Origin: Ketobacter sp963922875
Lineage (GTDB): Bacteria > Pseudomonadota > Gammaproteobacteria > Pseudomonadales > Ketobacteraceae
Assembly: GCA_963922875.1 (NCBI GenBank)
Contig: CAWUJH010000002.1
Span: 248,001-312,000 of the forward strand
Reading direction: 5' to 3'
DNA length: 64,000 nucleotides
The position numbers and the translations under genes were made by a program. Positions 34,467 to 43,908 of the stretch are shown here, piece after piece. The number at the start of each line of letters is the position of its first letter. The stretch's first letter is position 1. The notes beneath the pieces are model-generated. The model made no database searches, had not been told where the DNA came from, and worked only from the letters and a program-made list of their open reading frames with translations.

Positions 34467-35792
34467 ATGAACTCCGGCATGCCGCCATCTAAAAGGTTTG
34501 TCATGCAATTTGCAAAAGTTGTTTTGCGAGAAGCGATTAAATTTAAAACCTGGGTGGTGTTATTGTTCGTAGTAACCAGCCTGGTGGTGCTAATTGCTGG
34601 AGTTCTATCACCAAAAATTTATCAGTCTAATGTGACGGTTTTTGCTGATCAAGCGGAACCAACCGATAGTGCTACGCGCGAAAGGTTAACAGCAGACCTT
34701 ATCACCTCACCACGGATAATAGGTCAGTTGGTGACAGAGCTTGACCTGGTGGAAGACCCCAATAATAGCGAGTCAATGGACAAGGCAATCCTGGCGGTAA
34801 TAAGTGCAGTTGAAATACAGCCACTCGGATCTGGTTTTATAAAAATTGCCTATACAGCGGATGACTCAATTCATGCCTACAATGTGGTGTCTAAGCTTAC
34901 AGACCTAATTATTCTGGATTCTATTGAAGCGAATAGAAGAGTCAGCAATGAGTCTAATGCTCAAATTGAAAAACAAGCGCAAGCTTACAAGGTGGAAGTG
35001 CAACAAGCGGAAGAAAAACTAAAGCAGTTTAATGTGGCTGATTTGGTGGGCACGGAAAAGCAAACAAAAGAGCAATTAAGCGCTACTAAACAAAAAATTG
35101 AGTCAATACAGCTCGATATTGAAGAAACAGAGATTCGAATAACTTCGCTGGAAACGCAACTTTCATCAGAGTCGGAATTTTCTGCACCGAAAAATCCCAT
35201 TGATATTGATCCACCTTTCAGGGAGCTGCGGGAATTAATCGATACCGAAAAAATGGATCTTGCTTCAAAGAAACGCCGATTAAAGCGTACGGAAGCACAG
35301 TTGCAAGAACAATTAAGCAGGCTTGAACGAATCGCTGAAAGACAGTCAGAGCTTGACGAGTTAAAACGTGATTATGATATTACTAAGACTATATATGAAG
35401 GAATATTGGCTCGAAAAGAGAAGGCTAGACTTTCAATGCCGTTGGACGTTGAAGGTTTAGGCGTTACTTATAGTATTCAAGAGCCAGCTTCCTATCCCAA
35501 TAAGCCCATGGGTATTCAGTTTGTTCATTATGCGATATTCGGTCCGATGCTTGGGTTTTTGTTGCCTTTTGGGCTATTAGCAGCTTACGTGAAGGTCGAT
35601 CCCCGTATTAGAATGCCAGACAAGTTGTCTAACCTTACTGATTTGCCCGTACTTGGAGTGGTTCCTCACATCTCAACACCTCTGGCCAAGAGGCTCCTGA
35701 AGAGCGATGTGGTCTTCTTGTGTTTGTTCCTGGTGATTGTTTCTGGGATTTATTTGTCAGTAGCGGTGGCTTACCAGCGAGGTGTTATTTAA
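34467..35792 (+). CDS. Polysaccharide chain-length determinant (Wzz/GumC-like, XrtA type)
   Basis: 441-residue inner-membrane co-polymerase. First transmembrane helix about 28-48 (WVVLLFVVTSLVVLIAGVL), periplasmic Wzz domain (ITSPRIIGQLVTELDLVED), a long coiled coil about 150-320, a proline motif PASYPNKPMGIQ, then a second helix (AIFGPMLGFLLPFGLLAAY) and an extra C-terminal helix (VVFLCLFLVIVSGIYLSVAV). The N-terminus could start at the inner methionine (34503). It sets polymer length with the tyrosine-kinase-like protein whose ATG overlaps its stop (TAATG at 35790-35794). Confidence 0.87.
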   Translation: MNSGMPPSKRFVMQFAKVVLREAIKFKTWVVLLFVVTSLVVLIAGVLSPKIYQSNVTVFADQAEPTDSATRERLTADLITSPRIIGQLVTELDLVEDPNNSESMDKAILAVISAVEIQPLGSGFIKIAYTADDSIHAYNVVSKLTDLIILDSIEANRRVSNESNAQIEKQAQAYKVEVQQAEEKLKQFNVADLVGTEKQTKEQLSATKQKIESIQLDIEETEIRITSLETQLSSESEFSAPKNPIDIDPPFRELRELIDTEKMDLASKKRRLKRTEAQLQEQLSRLERIAERQSELDELKRDYDITKTIYEGILARKEKARLSMPLDVEGLGVTYSIQEPASYPNKPMGIQFVHYAIFGPMLGFLLPFGLLAAYVKVDPRIRMPDKLSNLTDLPVLGVVPHISTPLAKRLLKSDVVFLCLFLVIVSGIYLSVAVAYQRGVI

Positions 35793-36541
35793 TGACTGGA
35801 AAAAGAGCCAGAGATCAAGCGGCCATTACTTCATCATTTCGGATTACAGCCCCCAAAGTTGCTAAGTCCAATATTAGTGATATGACAGAATTGGATGTTA
35901 TTGGCGCTGAAGAGCTGGCAGCAAAAAAATTAATCAGTTCTGGTATCGAGAACAGTTCAATTTTAAATGTTTTTCGAGAAATAAGAACTCAGCTTTTGCA
36001 GCGTTCAGAGGGCAAGAATTTTATTCTGATGGTCAGTTCAATGATCAATAGGGCAGGGACTAGTTTAATTGCCACAAATTTAGCGGCAGCGTTGGCCTTG
36101 GATAAAACAAAAACTGCTCTGCTGGTGGATTGTAATCTACAAAATTCCAGTGTGTGCGAATTATTGGGTGTAGATCCTGACTTTGGACTAACAGATTACT
36201 TGGCTGGTAACAGGCTCGATATTGATGATGTTATTTATGCTACCGGAATTCCTCGCCTGCGCTTCATCCCGATTGGAGCTAATCTTGAATCTGGAGTGGA
36301 ATACTTTTCTAGCCCAAGAATGAAAGACCTTCTTGGTAGCCTAAAAGATCGCTATGCCGACCGTTTTATAATAATTGACGTGCCGCCTGTAGGTTTAACG
36401 CCAGAGGCAAGGATACTGTCTGAAATGAGTGATTTTTCAGTGCTAGTGGTTCCTTATGGCAAGGTCACTGAAAATCAGGTGATCGCAGCTGTCAATGCGA
36501 TTGGTAAAGAAAAAATTGCTGGTCTGATTTTTAATAATTAA
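35792..36541 (+). CDS. CpsD/CapB-like polysaccharide tyrosine-kinase family ATPase, degenerate Walker A
   Basis: 249 residues from the ATG at 35792, which overlaps the stop of the previous gene. It has the MinD/BY-kinase fold: Walker A' ALLVDCNLQNSSVCELLGV and Walker B IIIDVPPVGLTPEA. The Walker A region reads SSMINRAGTSLIATNLA where kinases have GEGK[ST], so the invariant Lys is replaced by Gly. There is no tyrosine-rich C-terminal tail (it ends GLIFNN). It may have lost phosphorylation and act only as a structural partner of the Wzz protein, or belong to an exosortase-associated subgroup with this variant. Confidence 0.82.
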   Translation: MTGKRARDQAAITSSFRITAPKVAKSNISDMTELDVIGAEELAAKKLISSGIENSSILNVFREIRTQLLQRSEGKNFILMVSSMINRAGTSLIATNLAAALALDKTKTALLVDCNLQNSSVCELLGVDPDFGLTDYLAGNRLDIDDVIYATGIPRLRFIPIGANLESGVEYFSSPRMKDLLGSLKDRYADRFIIIDVPPVGLTPEARILSEMSDFSVLVVPYGKVTENQVIAAVNAIGKEKIAGLIFNN

Positions 36542-36561
36542 TGCTTTTTAGAGACCATGAT

Positions 36562-37845
36562 ATGTCTGTATTAAAAAAGAGTTTCCCCGTTGTATTATTG
36601 GTGAGTTGTCCCGTAATTTATGGTGCTCCAGCTGTGGATCAGAAGCTGTCGTTAGGCGTTTATAACGAGTGGAGCGATAATGTTGAGGCTGTGGCCGATG
36701 GCGGTAGCAGCGATATGATCACCAATATATATGCTCAAATAAAGGTTGCTGGCAAAATTCGGCAGGTCAATTATGGCATCGGTTATACTGTTCAAAATGA
36801 AAGCTACCAAAAAGATTCCTTTGGAGACCGAAATTATTTGAATGGGTCTGCCAATTTGGATTGGGATATCATACCCAAAAAATTGTTTTGGAATAACTCA
36901 ATAGTTTCTCGCACTACCTTAAGAAGCAGTAATTCACCGGATCTTCCAGATAATAGAGATCAAAGAAATACCTTTGTTTCTCAGCCTGGTTTTATACTTC
37001 ATCCGAGTAATCGGGATACAGTGTTAGTCACAGCCTCAGTGAGTAAAGTAGACTTTCGTGAGGATGGCGGTAATAACAGCGACCGGCTAGGTAGCGCTAT
37101 CGACTGGGGACATAAGTTCACCACACTAACCAGTGGTGGCGTAGAGTGTAATTATGAAAGTGCCGATTTCGATCAGCAGGTCGGTTACAAGAGCTATGAC
37201 TGTCAGCTCAATGCAGTAAGATTGATTAATAATGGCAAGTTGGAAGCATCATTTGGACAGAAAGTATTGAATCCTGACCAGGGAGAGGACCTGGATGGCT
37301 CAGTTTATACGATCAGGGGTGAATGGTCGAAAGGCGCCCATTCCTTTTATTTTGTCAGTACCCGCGATTTGACGGATAGCAGTGTGGGTTTTACACGCAT
37401 AAACTTTGTTGATAGTGTTGTTAAGCCCGTAGATATTGATACTAGCGATGCAAAGTTAGTTGAACGTACCAGAACGGTAGTTGGGCTGGGTGAAATATTT
37501 TCTCCTACATTTGGCATTTCGGCTTTTTTGTTTCGTGATTCAGAAGACGTTTATGCCAGTAACGACGATACTTTGCGCGAAGGTTTGGTGGTGACTTTCG
37601 ACAAGAAACTGAATTGGAATTATGGCACTAAGGCAGATTTTCAAATTGAAAATACTACCTTGCAACAGGGTAGCCCAGAGGAATTTGATGAAAGCTACAA
37701 AGAAATTCGATTAGAGCTGTATAAAGAGTTGACTGAGGAATTAAGGGTTGCCGGTGGTGTACGAGTAGAAAATCAGACGGCTGATGCGGCGACAAGTGAG
37801 TTTGAAATAAACACGCTTTACCTGGATTTGCGGTATACCTTTTAG
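36562..37845 (+). CDS. PEP-CTERM-system-associated outer-membrane barrel (TIGR03016-like)
   Basis: 427 residues from ATG 36562 (an upstream ATG at 36541 adds seven residues and overlaps the preceding stop). Signal peptide SFPVVLLVSCPVIYGAPA, then many amphipathic strands (LSLGVYNEWSDNVEAVADGG; NYGIGYTVQNESYQKDSFGD) and a C-terminal strand ending YLDLRYTF, typical of outer-membrane barrels. By position after exporter, Wzz and kinase genes it corresponds to the exosortase-associated barrel family thought to serve polymer secretion. It converges with prsR. Confidence 0.8.
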   Translation: MSVLKKSFPVVLLVSCPVIYGAPAVDQKLSLGVYNEWSDNVEAVADGGSSDMITNIYAQIKVAGKIRQVNYGIGYTVQNESYQKDSFGDRNYLNGSANLDWDIIPKKLFWNNSIVSRTTLRSSNSPDLPDNRDQRNTFVSQPGFILHPSNRDTVLVTASVSKVDFREDGGNNSDRLGSAIDWGHKFTTLTSGGVECNYESADFDQQVGYKSYDCQLNAVRLINNGKLEASFGQKVLNPDQGEDLDGSVYTIRGEWSKGAHSFYFVSTRDLTDSSVGFTRINFVDSVVKPVDIDTSDAKLVERTRTVVGLGEIFSPTFGISAFLFRDSEDVYASNDDTLREGLVVTFDKKLNWNYGTKADFQIENTTLQQGSPEEFDESYKEIRLELYKELTEELRVAGGVRVENQTADAATSEFEINTLYLDLRYTF

Positions 37846-37857
37846 TTTTGGCACGCA

Positions 37858-39219
37858 CTAATTTAGGGGTTCCTGAATGTGAATGCCGTATTTTTTCATT
37901 AAGTCATACAATGTTGGTCTAGTTACACCGAGTAGTTTTGCTGCAGCTGAAATATTGTTATCGGTCATGTTGATGGCGCGTATGATGGCCGCTTTTTCAG
38001 CTTCATGGCGGACTGAGCGTAAGTTTAGTGAAAGGTCGTTATGTTCCGGCAATCCTAGATCTGAAACACCGATATTTTTTTGATCGCACATGACTACGGC
38101 TCTTTTCAATTTATTCTCCATTTCCCGAATATTGCCTGGCCATTCGTAGCTTTCAATGGCCATAATGGACTCTGGCGAGAAGCCCTTAATACTTTTATTG
38201 AGTTGTTCAACGTACTTGCTCAACAAATGTCGGGCGAGCAAAATTTTATCGCCACCTCTTGCTCGTAAAGGGGGTAGCTCTATGATCATTTCACTGATTC
38301 GGTAGAACAGGTCCTCTCTAAAGGTTCCTTCTGCGACCATTTGTTCAAGATTTTGATTGGTGGCGCAAACCACTCGAACATCTACCGGGATTTCTTCCCG
38401 GCCGCCCAGCCGCTCGATAACCCGTTCTTGCAGGAAGCGCAGCAGTTTAGCTTGGAGTGCTAATGGCATATCGCCGATTTCATCGAGAAAGAGGGTGCCA
38501 CCATTTGCAACTTCGACTTTTCCCAGGGTGCGCTTTGTTGCACCAGTGAAGGCCCCTCTTTCATACCCGAACAGCTCACTTTCCATTAGGTTTTCAGGTA
38601 CCGCAGCACAGTTAATTGCGACAAAACGTTTATCGCTACAGGAGCTGAGTTTGTGAATAGCTCGAGCGATTACCTCTTTTCCTGTGCCGGACTCACCGAG
38701 CACAAGACAGGTAATGTTGGTAGGCGCTAGCTTCTTGATCATGTTGCAGACACTCAGCATTTGATCATCGGATGCTATGACACCGGGTAGAGGATTAATA
38801 TTCTGGTCCTGTAGGCGTTTATTCTCTTGTTCAAGCGCCCAAATTTGGTGAGCCCGCTGGACAATAAGGTCCAATGTGTCAGTGTTTACTGGTTTTTGGT
38901 AGAAGTCGTAGGCTCCTAAAGCTATGGCTCTTAGCGCGTTTTCATAATCATGGTAACCGGTAACGACGATGATTTTAGTATCGGGTGCAATACGAAGGGT
39001 TTCTTCTATTGTCGCAAAACCTTCTTCTACTCCTTCTTCATCCGGAGGTAGTCCGAGATCTTGCAAAACTACGGCAGGTTCATGCATGCGAATAGCTGCA
39101 AGTGCACTTTTGCGGTCAGGGGCAACGACGACTTCGTATTTATCAAAATGCCAACGCAGTTGGCTTTGTAAACCTAAATCATCTTCTACGATTAATAAAA
39201 CGGGCTTATTTGTACTCAT
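37858..39219 (-). CDS. prsR: PEP-CTERM-box response regulator PrsR (sigma54-dependent)
   Basis: 453 residues. Receiver domain 1-120 with acceptor Asp in VVLQDLGLPPDEEG and Lys in YQKPV; AAA+ sigma54-interaction domain about 150-385 with Walker A GESGTGKEVIARA, the GAFTGA loop and GGTLFLDEIGDMP; and a Fis-type HTH at the end (NISAAAKLLGVTRPTLYDLM). GAFTGA means it opens sigma54 promoters. It lies 10 bases after prsK on the same strand and is the expected regulator of PEP-CTERM proteins and exopolysaccharide genes. Confidence 0.92.
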   Translation of the reverse strand: MSTNKPVLLIVEDDLGLQSQLRWHFDKYEVVVAPDRKSALAAIRMHEPAVVLQDLGLPPDEEGVEEGFATIEETLRIAPDTKIIVVTGYHDYENALRAIALGAYDFYQKPVNTDTLDLIVQRAHQIWALEQENKRLQDQNINPLPGVIASDDQMLSVCNMIKKLAPTNITCLVLGESGTGKEVIARAIHKLSSCSDKRFVAINCAAVPENLMESELFGYERGAFTGATKRTLGKVEVANGGTLFLDEIGDMPLALQAKLLRFLQERVIERLGGREEIPVDVRVVCATNQNLEQMVAEGTFREDLFYRISEMIIELPPLRARGGDKILLARHLLSKYVEQLNKSIKGFSPESIMAIESYEWPGNIREMENKLKRAVVMCDQKNIGVSDLGLPEHNDLSLNLRSVRHEAEKAAIIRAINMTDNNISAAAKLLGVTRPTLYDLMKKYGIHIQEPLN

Positions 39220-39229
39220 AAATTTCGTT

Positions 39230-41302
39230 TTAGTTGGCTTTTTCGGTATGAGAAAAGTCTATCGGTAAATACACACTAAACGTTGTTCCAACCAGAGGTT
39301 CGCTTTTTACGATAACATCTCCGCCCAGGTTGCGAATAAACTCTCTAGTTTGATAGACGCCAATGCCCATTCCTTTACCAGATTTTGTGGTATCAAACGG
39401 TCGAAAAAGGCGATTTTTTATAAATTCACTGTCCATACCGCATCCGTTGTCTTCAACTTCTATGACGGCATGTTGGCGTTCCTGGCGAATGGTAATATCA
39501 ACGTAACCTTCAGCCGGTGTCGCTTCCTGAGCATTTTTAATAATGTGGGTAACAATCATTTCGAGATTGTCTTCATCCGCGACAACTTTAAGTGAATCTG
39601 ACAAAATTCTCAATGATGGTGGCGGAATTCGGTCCTGACACTTTTTTACAGCATTAACCACCACATTCTCAATATTTAAAGGGTGTGCACTGGAGGGCTG
39701 AGTTTGCTGTAGTTTTTTAAGTAGGTTGCTCATTCTTTGCACGGAATTATCAATGGTTCGTATCATGTCATCAATAAATGCCGGATTTTCCTTGTGTTTA
39801 CTGGCATTTTCTACCACTAGCGCTTGCTGTGCGATAAGGTTCTTTAAATCATGCATGACAAAAGCCGATAATTTGTTGTAGGTGTCAAATTGCTTGGATT
39901 GAGCCAGCAGCTCTGCGGCTTCGTTCCTGGATAAATAGCTGGCAACTTCTCTACCCACGGTTTTCAATAAATCCAGATCTTCCCAACTTAGCGGCTCTGA
40001 CGGAGTTTGTTTGGTCAAAAGCATGAATCCAATTAACCGACTATCCACCATTAACGGAACTATTAGCGATAGATTTTTTACTTCTTTTGTCCAACTTGGT
40101 AGAAGTTCGTTGTAGTTACTAAGCTCGTTGTTGGTTTGAGAAGAGGGAGAAAACACCCATTCCTGCTCTCTGAGCACCTGGCAAAACGGGCTGTCCGAAG
40201 GTTCTTCAGCGCTAAGTGCCGGGAACTCGACTTTATAGAATCCAATGGGCGTATAGCTGCCAAATTGGTTGTCCATCCATAGGATACCTCCATGGCATTC
40301 TATGATACTGACCATGGCTTTAATCGCGGTTTGATGAGGATCTTCATTATTGCTCGAGTCAGTTAGTTGGTGAATCAAGTTAAGCCATTGACTACGATAA
40401 TCGTATTTGTGGACGAAGAAATGCTTGTTGATATACACCGCCAGGTTGGAGCGGATGCTTCTGGAAAAGAAAACGGTGGCTATGCAAACCAGAGAGCTAA
40501 ATATTAGAGTGACCTGAACCACCGTGCCCCAATTTCCGCCATAGAGCTTAATGTAGTAGCCACCGGCCGCCATCAGTGCAAGAAAGAATCCCGCCGTTGT
40601 TATGCTAGTGGTGTAAAATGCCACGGGTCGAGAAATGGTGACGCGAGATTGCTGATTTCCAGATTGAATTCCGGGACGGGTGAGGGCAAAGGTCAACAAG
40701 CCAGCGCATATCCCATTGATGGCGCCTCTGGCTTGCCACAACTCAGTTTCCAGTTGGCCGAAGAGCTGAGCGTATGAATATAGGTACAGGTCATAGAGCA
40801 AAATGGCAATCACGCCTAGGCTGATGGTTTTGTTAATTCGGTTGTGGGGTGAATTGCGGTATAACTGTTCTGCGACAATAATGCCCGCAATGGAAAAAAC
40901 AAGCCCAGACCATATGAGAATTTCGTATGCGCCAGTTTTGGTGGTCACTTGGTGAGGAAGGTAAATGGTTAATCCAGCGGCGATAAGTAATACTAGCAAT
41001 TGTATAAACCGTAAAGGTTTGAACCGGGATTTGCCGTTTCGGTGAACCATCTGTTGCAGCATCCCAATAATCCAACCGGTGTTGCGCAAAGTCTCTAGTA
41101 GCAATAGCTGATGGATGGTCAAGCTGGGGCTATTGGCATCGTAGGCTAATGATAAGCACCAGATCAGTGATAGTGTCACCCCGATAAATAGAGTCACGCT
41201 AATTAACTGGCGCTTGAGCAATAGGGCTGCCGTAACCGTGAGCAACAGCAAAAATAGCGAGCCGAATAAATAGCTCAGGAAAGTGATGGTAATTAGAGGC
41301 AT
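39230..41302 (-). CDS. prsK: PEP-CTERM-system histidine kinase PrsK
   Basis: 690 residues. The N-terminal third has about nine transmembrane helices (LFGSLFLLLLTVTAALLL; VTLFIGVTLSLIWCLSLAY; LLVLLIAAGLTIYLP; and others). A GAF-like domain (about 320-455) follows. The dimerisation/phospho-acceptor region has FVMHDLKNLIAQQ, with His in the HDLKN form typical of PrsK, and the HATPase has EVEDNGCGMDSEF and GKGMGIGVYQTREFI. It should phosphorylate PrsR. The signal is unknown. The promoter would lie in 41303-41417. Confidence 0.92.
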   Translation of the reverse strand: MPLITITFLSYLFGSLFLLLLTVTAALLLKRQLISVTLFIGVTLSLIWCLSLAYDANSPSLTIHQLLLLETLRNTGWIIGMLQQMVHRNGKSRFKPLRFIQLLVLLIAAGLTIYLPHQVTTKTGAYEILIWSGLVFSIAGIIVAEQLYRNSPHNRINKTISLGVIAILLYDLYLYSYAQLFGQLETELWQARGAINGICAGLLTFALTRPGIQSGNQQSRVTISRPVAFYTTSITTAGFFLALMAAGGYYIKLYGGNWGTVVQVTLIFSSLVCIATVFFSRSIRSNLAVYINKHFFVHKYDYRSQWLNLIHQLTDSSNNEDPHQTAIKAMVSIIECHGGILWMDNQFGSYTPIGFYKVEFPALSAEEPSDSPFCQVLREQEWVFSPSSQTNNELSNYNELLPSWTKEVKNLSLIVPLMVDSRLIGFMLLTKQTPSEPLSWEDLDLLKTVGREVASYLSRNEAAELLAQSKQFDTYNKLSAFVMHDLKNLIAQQALVVENASKHKENPAFIDDMIRTIDNSVQRMSNLLKKLQQTQPSSAHPLNIENVVVNAVKKCQDRIPPPSLRILSDSLKVVADEDNLEMIVTHIIKNAQEATPAEGYVDITIRQERQHAVIEVEDNGCGMDSEFIKNRLFRPFDTTKSGKGMGIGVYQTREFIRNLGGDVIVKSEPLVGTTFSVYLPIDFSHTEKAN

Positions 41303-41417
41303 TGATTATCTTATCTGTTTATTGGCTTATTGAATGCCCGGACGTCACCTTAATATAGCAGTAGTTTGTATAATTTACCCACAGGCTTAAGCGTAAATCT
41401 TTGACTAATCAGGAGGT

Positions 41418-43736
41418 TTAACTGGCCAGTTTTTTGAGTGTCAGGGATATGTTATCCATGGCGCGATCGAACAAAACGCCAGATTCTAGTTTGCGGGCAT
41501 TGCCCTTCTGAAGGTCAGTGGCAAACTCATTTAAATGCTTATCAAAGACTCGTAATCCGAATCGATTGACAAACACATAATTTTCGCCAGGGCGAGTGAT
41601 CATGGCCAGTTTACAGCGGAAACTTTTAGCACCATTGGGTGCGGTGTAATTGAACCAGGTTCCGGGACGAATTTTACTGGCTTTAGCCACAAATTCTTTA
41701 TTCACGGCATCGAGTTTGAGCTTTTGTCGCTCTACAGCTGTGAGTTCGTTCCAGTCTTTGCTTCTGGTGTCACTACTTTGACCTAGCGCCATTAGATGCT
41801 CAGGTTGTAAGGTAATTAAATAGCTGTCATCCAAACGACCAGCTTCCACCAGATCAAAGCATTCCTGCAGTGTGCTCAAAGTGTTATCAATGGATTCACT
41901 CGAAATCGATACTGTGTGCAAACCTTTACTGACTTTCTCAAGAATGTCATTTTTAATTCGTTGCAGACGATCAAGAGAACGTTTGTCTTGATGAGGCCTG
42001 ATTGCCCAAATGATTTGATCTATCACTTGCTTAGCATCCATCCACTCTTTACTCTCAGTACTTTGTTTTAAATGTATGTAAAGTAAGACTTTGTGCCAGC
42101 CTTTGACCAGGAATGTCATGACATTTTCTGGTAACTCTGCGGTTCTCAGACGGGAAATGAGTAGATGGTTGCATTGCTCGCGAGCATACTCTGCCTTGGC
42201 CTTGCCTTGCGCAGCTTCTTGAGTGCGCTTTTCAAGTATCACCGCTTTGTTGTTGTCAACTTTAATGGCCGCTTGGAAAGACTCTCGGGCTTGAGTGAAT
42301 ATCTCAACGTCACCAGTAAAGTTCTCTATTAAATAGTGAATAACCCGATTTGCTTCCTTGTATAGCTTGTCCTGCAATGATTCTTGAGATTCGTCCCAGC
42401 CAACAGCTGAGGCGGCGATATCGTTTACCAAGCGACGCGCTGGATGCTTATTACTGGTGAAAAACTGCTTATCTTTAAGCGCCACCTTAAGAATAGGTAT
42501 TTGTAAACGACTAATAAGCGCTTGAAAGGGAACCGGCAAATTTCTGTCATCTAGCACAAAATCAAAAAACATAGCCACTAGATTAATAATATCCTCATCG
42601 GATTCATGAAGAGAATCTTCTTTTCCCTGCTTTTTGTTTTCTTCCAGAATCTTTTCAACAACGGATCTAATATTAAATTCTTGCGGTGATTGAACATAGT
42701 CTGACGATCGCTGCAACACCGTCAGGGAATCTATCAACTTTTCTTGTCTAATGGGTGTGCTACCCATGATTGCGGAATGAGAAATGCCGTTAGGTATATG
42801 ACGACCGGTATCTCTCAGCTGGCCAAATATTTGATGAGCTTCACTCAAGGATAAGCCCTGGCGCCCCATGGGTGCATTCCCGTCAGCAGCGGTTCCTCGA
42901 GGCATGGTTCCTGGGGCATTGGTACGGCCTGCGCTCATTCCGGAATAGTGGCCATGATTTTCATAAAATGCGGATTCCGATACTTCCGCATCTTCATTGA
43001 ACTCGGATGTTTGAGAGGCTGGGCGCTGGCGGCTTTTATTTTTCTTAACGTCAAAACGAATTTGTGGGAGTATTCCCGCTTTTACCAGAAGCTCATTGGC
43101 CAAGGAGTATATAGAACGCAACTCCACCATGACGGTTCGGTCCAGATGTTTAAGTAGAATTACTTTACATTTTATATTTAGGTCGAGAACTTTCATGGCG
43201 TCATTAACGCCGGCGACGATCTGGCTCGGATCCAAGGGATTATTGTTTTCGTTAACTTTGATGCTTGGCATCAAATAATCGAAGCGGCAATTCAGTTGGT
43301 ATAAAAGTTCCTGATTGACGATACGAGCTCTATTAACGATCCCCGTGATCGCCACATCCTGTTCCATATCATCTTTATCAACAAGCTGCATGGATTCCAT
43401 GGTCAGCACGTTGGACGGATTGGATTTTTTAGGTTCGCTGGAAAGCTGGCCTTTAACGAGTTCTTTAAAATTTTTCTCATAGCGATTTTTGAAAATATCC
43501 CACACGGCATTTTTTTTGAGCCGCACTTCTCGCATGGAGTCAAAATATAAGTTTTGCTCGTTATTAGTGCTCGCTTTGGATGCCAAATCAAAAAACAAAT
43601 CATCGCAACTGGCAAAAAAGTCGTTAAATTTGCTTTCGATAATGGAAAAGGCGTTATCCTTAACTTGCTTAATCAATGGAGGCACTTTGGGCAAAATAGT
43701 GGCAGTACCCCTATTGTTGTGATCCGATTCATTCAT
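41418..43736 (-). CDS. Stand-alone DUF1631 family protein
   Basis: 772 residues from ATG 43736 (one codon after a possible TTG). A long, mostly helical, charged cytosolic protein with no signal or membrane segment. Its C-terminal part (RPGTWFNYTAPNGAKSFRCK, YVFVNRFGLRVFDKHLNEFA) corresponds to VNRWVDFEDGGGEKKRCQLV and INVFVDRLGRKAHELSASQL in the large PilZ-DUF1631-GGDEF-EAL protein, so the two share the DUF1631 module. A low-complexity Gly/Met/Arg stretch lies near 255-300. DUF1631 has no settled function. It stands next to prsK in the same direction, 115 bases away. Confidence 0.82.
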   Translation of the reverse strand: MNESDHNNRGTATILPKVPPLIKQVKDNAFSIIESKFNDFFASCDDLFFDLASKASTNNEQNLYFDSMREVRLKKNAVWDIFKNRYEKNFKELVKGQLSSEPKKSNPSNVLTMESMQLVDKDDMEQDVAITGIVNRARIVNQELLYQLNCRFDYLMPSIKVNENNNPLDPSQIVAGVNDAMKVLDLNIKCKVILLKHLDRTVMVELRSIYSLANELLVKAGILPQIRFDVKKNKSRQRPASQTSEFNEDAEVSESAFYENHGHYSGMSAGRTNAPGTMPRGTAADGNAPMGRQGLSLSEAHQIFGQLRDTGRHIPNGISHSAIMGSTPIRQEKLIDSLTVLQRSSDYVQSPQEFNIRSVVEKILEENKKQGKEDSLHESDEDIINLVAMFFDFVLDDRNLPVPFQALISRLQIPILKVALKDKQFFTSNKHPARRLVNDIAASAVGWDESQESLQDKLYKEANRVIHYLIENFTGDVEIFTQARESFQAAIKVDNNKAVILEKRTQEAAQGKAKAEYAREQCNHLLISRLRTAELPENVMTFLVKGWHKVLLYIHLKQSTESKEWMDAKQVIDQIIWAIRPHQDKRSLDRLQRIKNDILEKVSKGLHTVSISSESIDNTLSTLQECFDLVEAGRLDDSYLITLQPEHLMALGQSSDTRSKDWNELTAVERQKLKLDAVNKEFVAKASKIRPGTWFNYTAPNGAKSFRCKLAMITRPGENYVFVNRFGLRVFDKHLNEFATDLQKGNARKLESGVLFDRAMDNISLTLKKLAS

Positions 43737-43908
43737 CAATTCAGCACTCGTCCAATTTCACTGCCCGGTTTTTTGACTACATTTTGAACGAATTTGGCAG
43801 TTAGAACAATGTCTATAATTCGCACTTTTGTGTCTGTGTGTATTATCCTACGTTCAAGTGTATCCGAAGTTTCCGATTCTTGCCTTAGTGACTAAGGCCT
43901 TTCGAATA

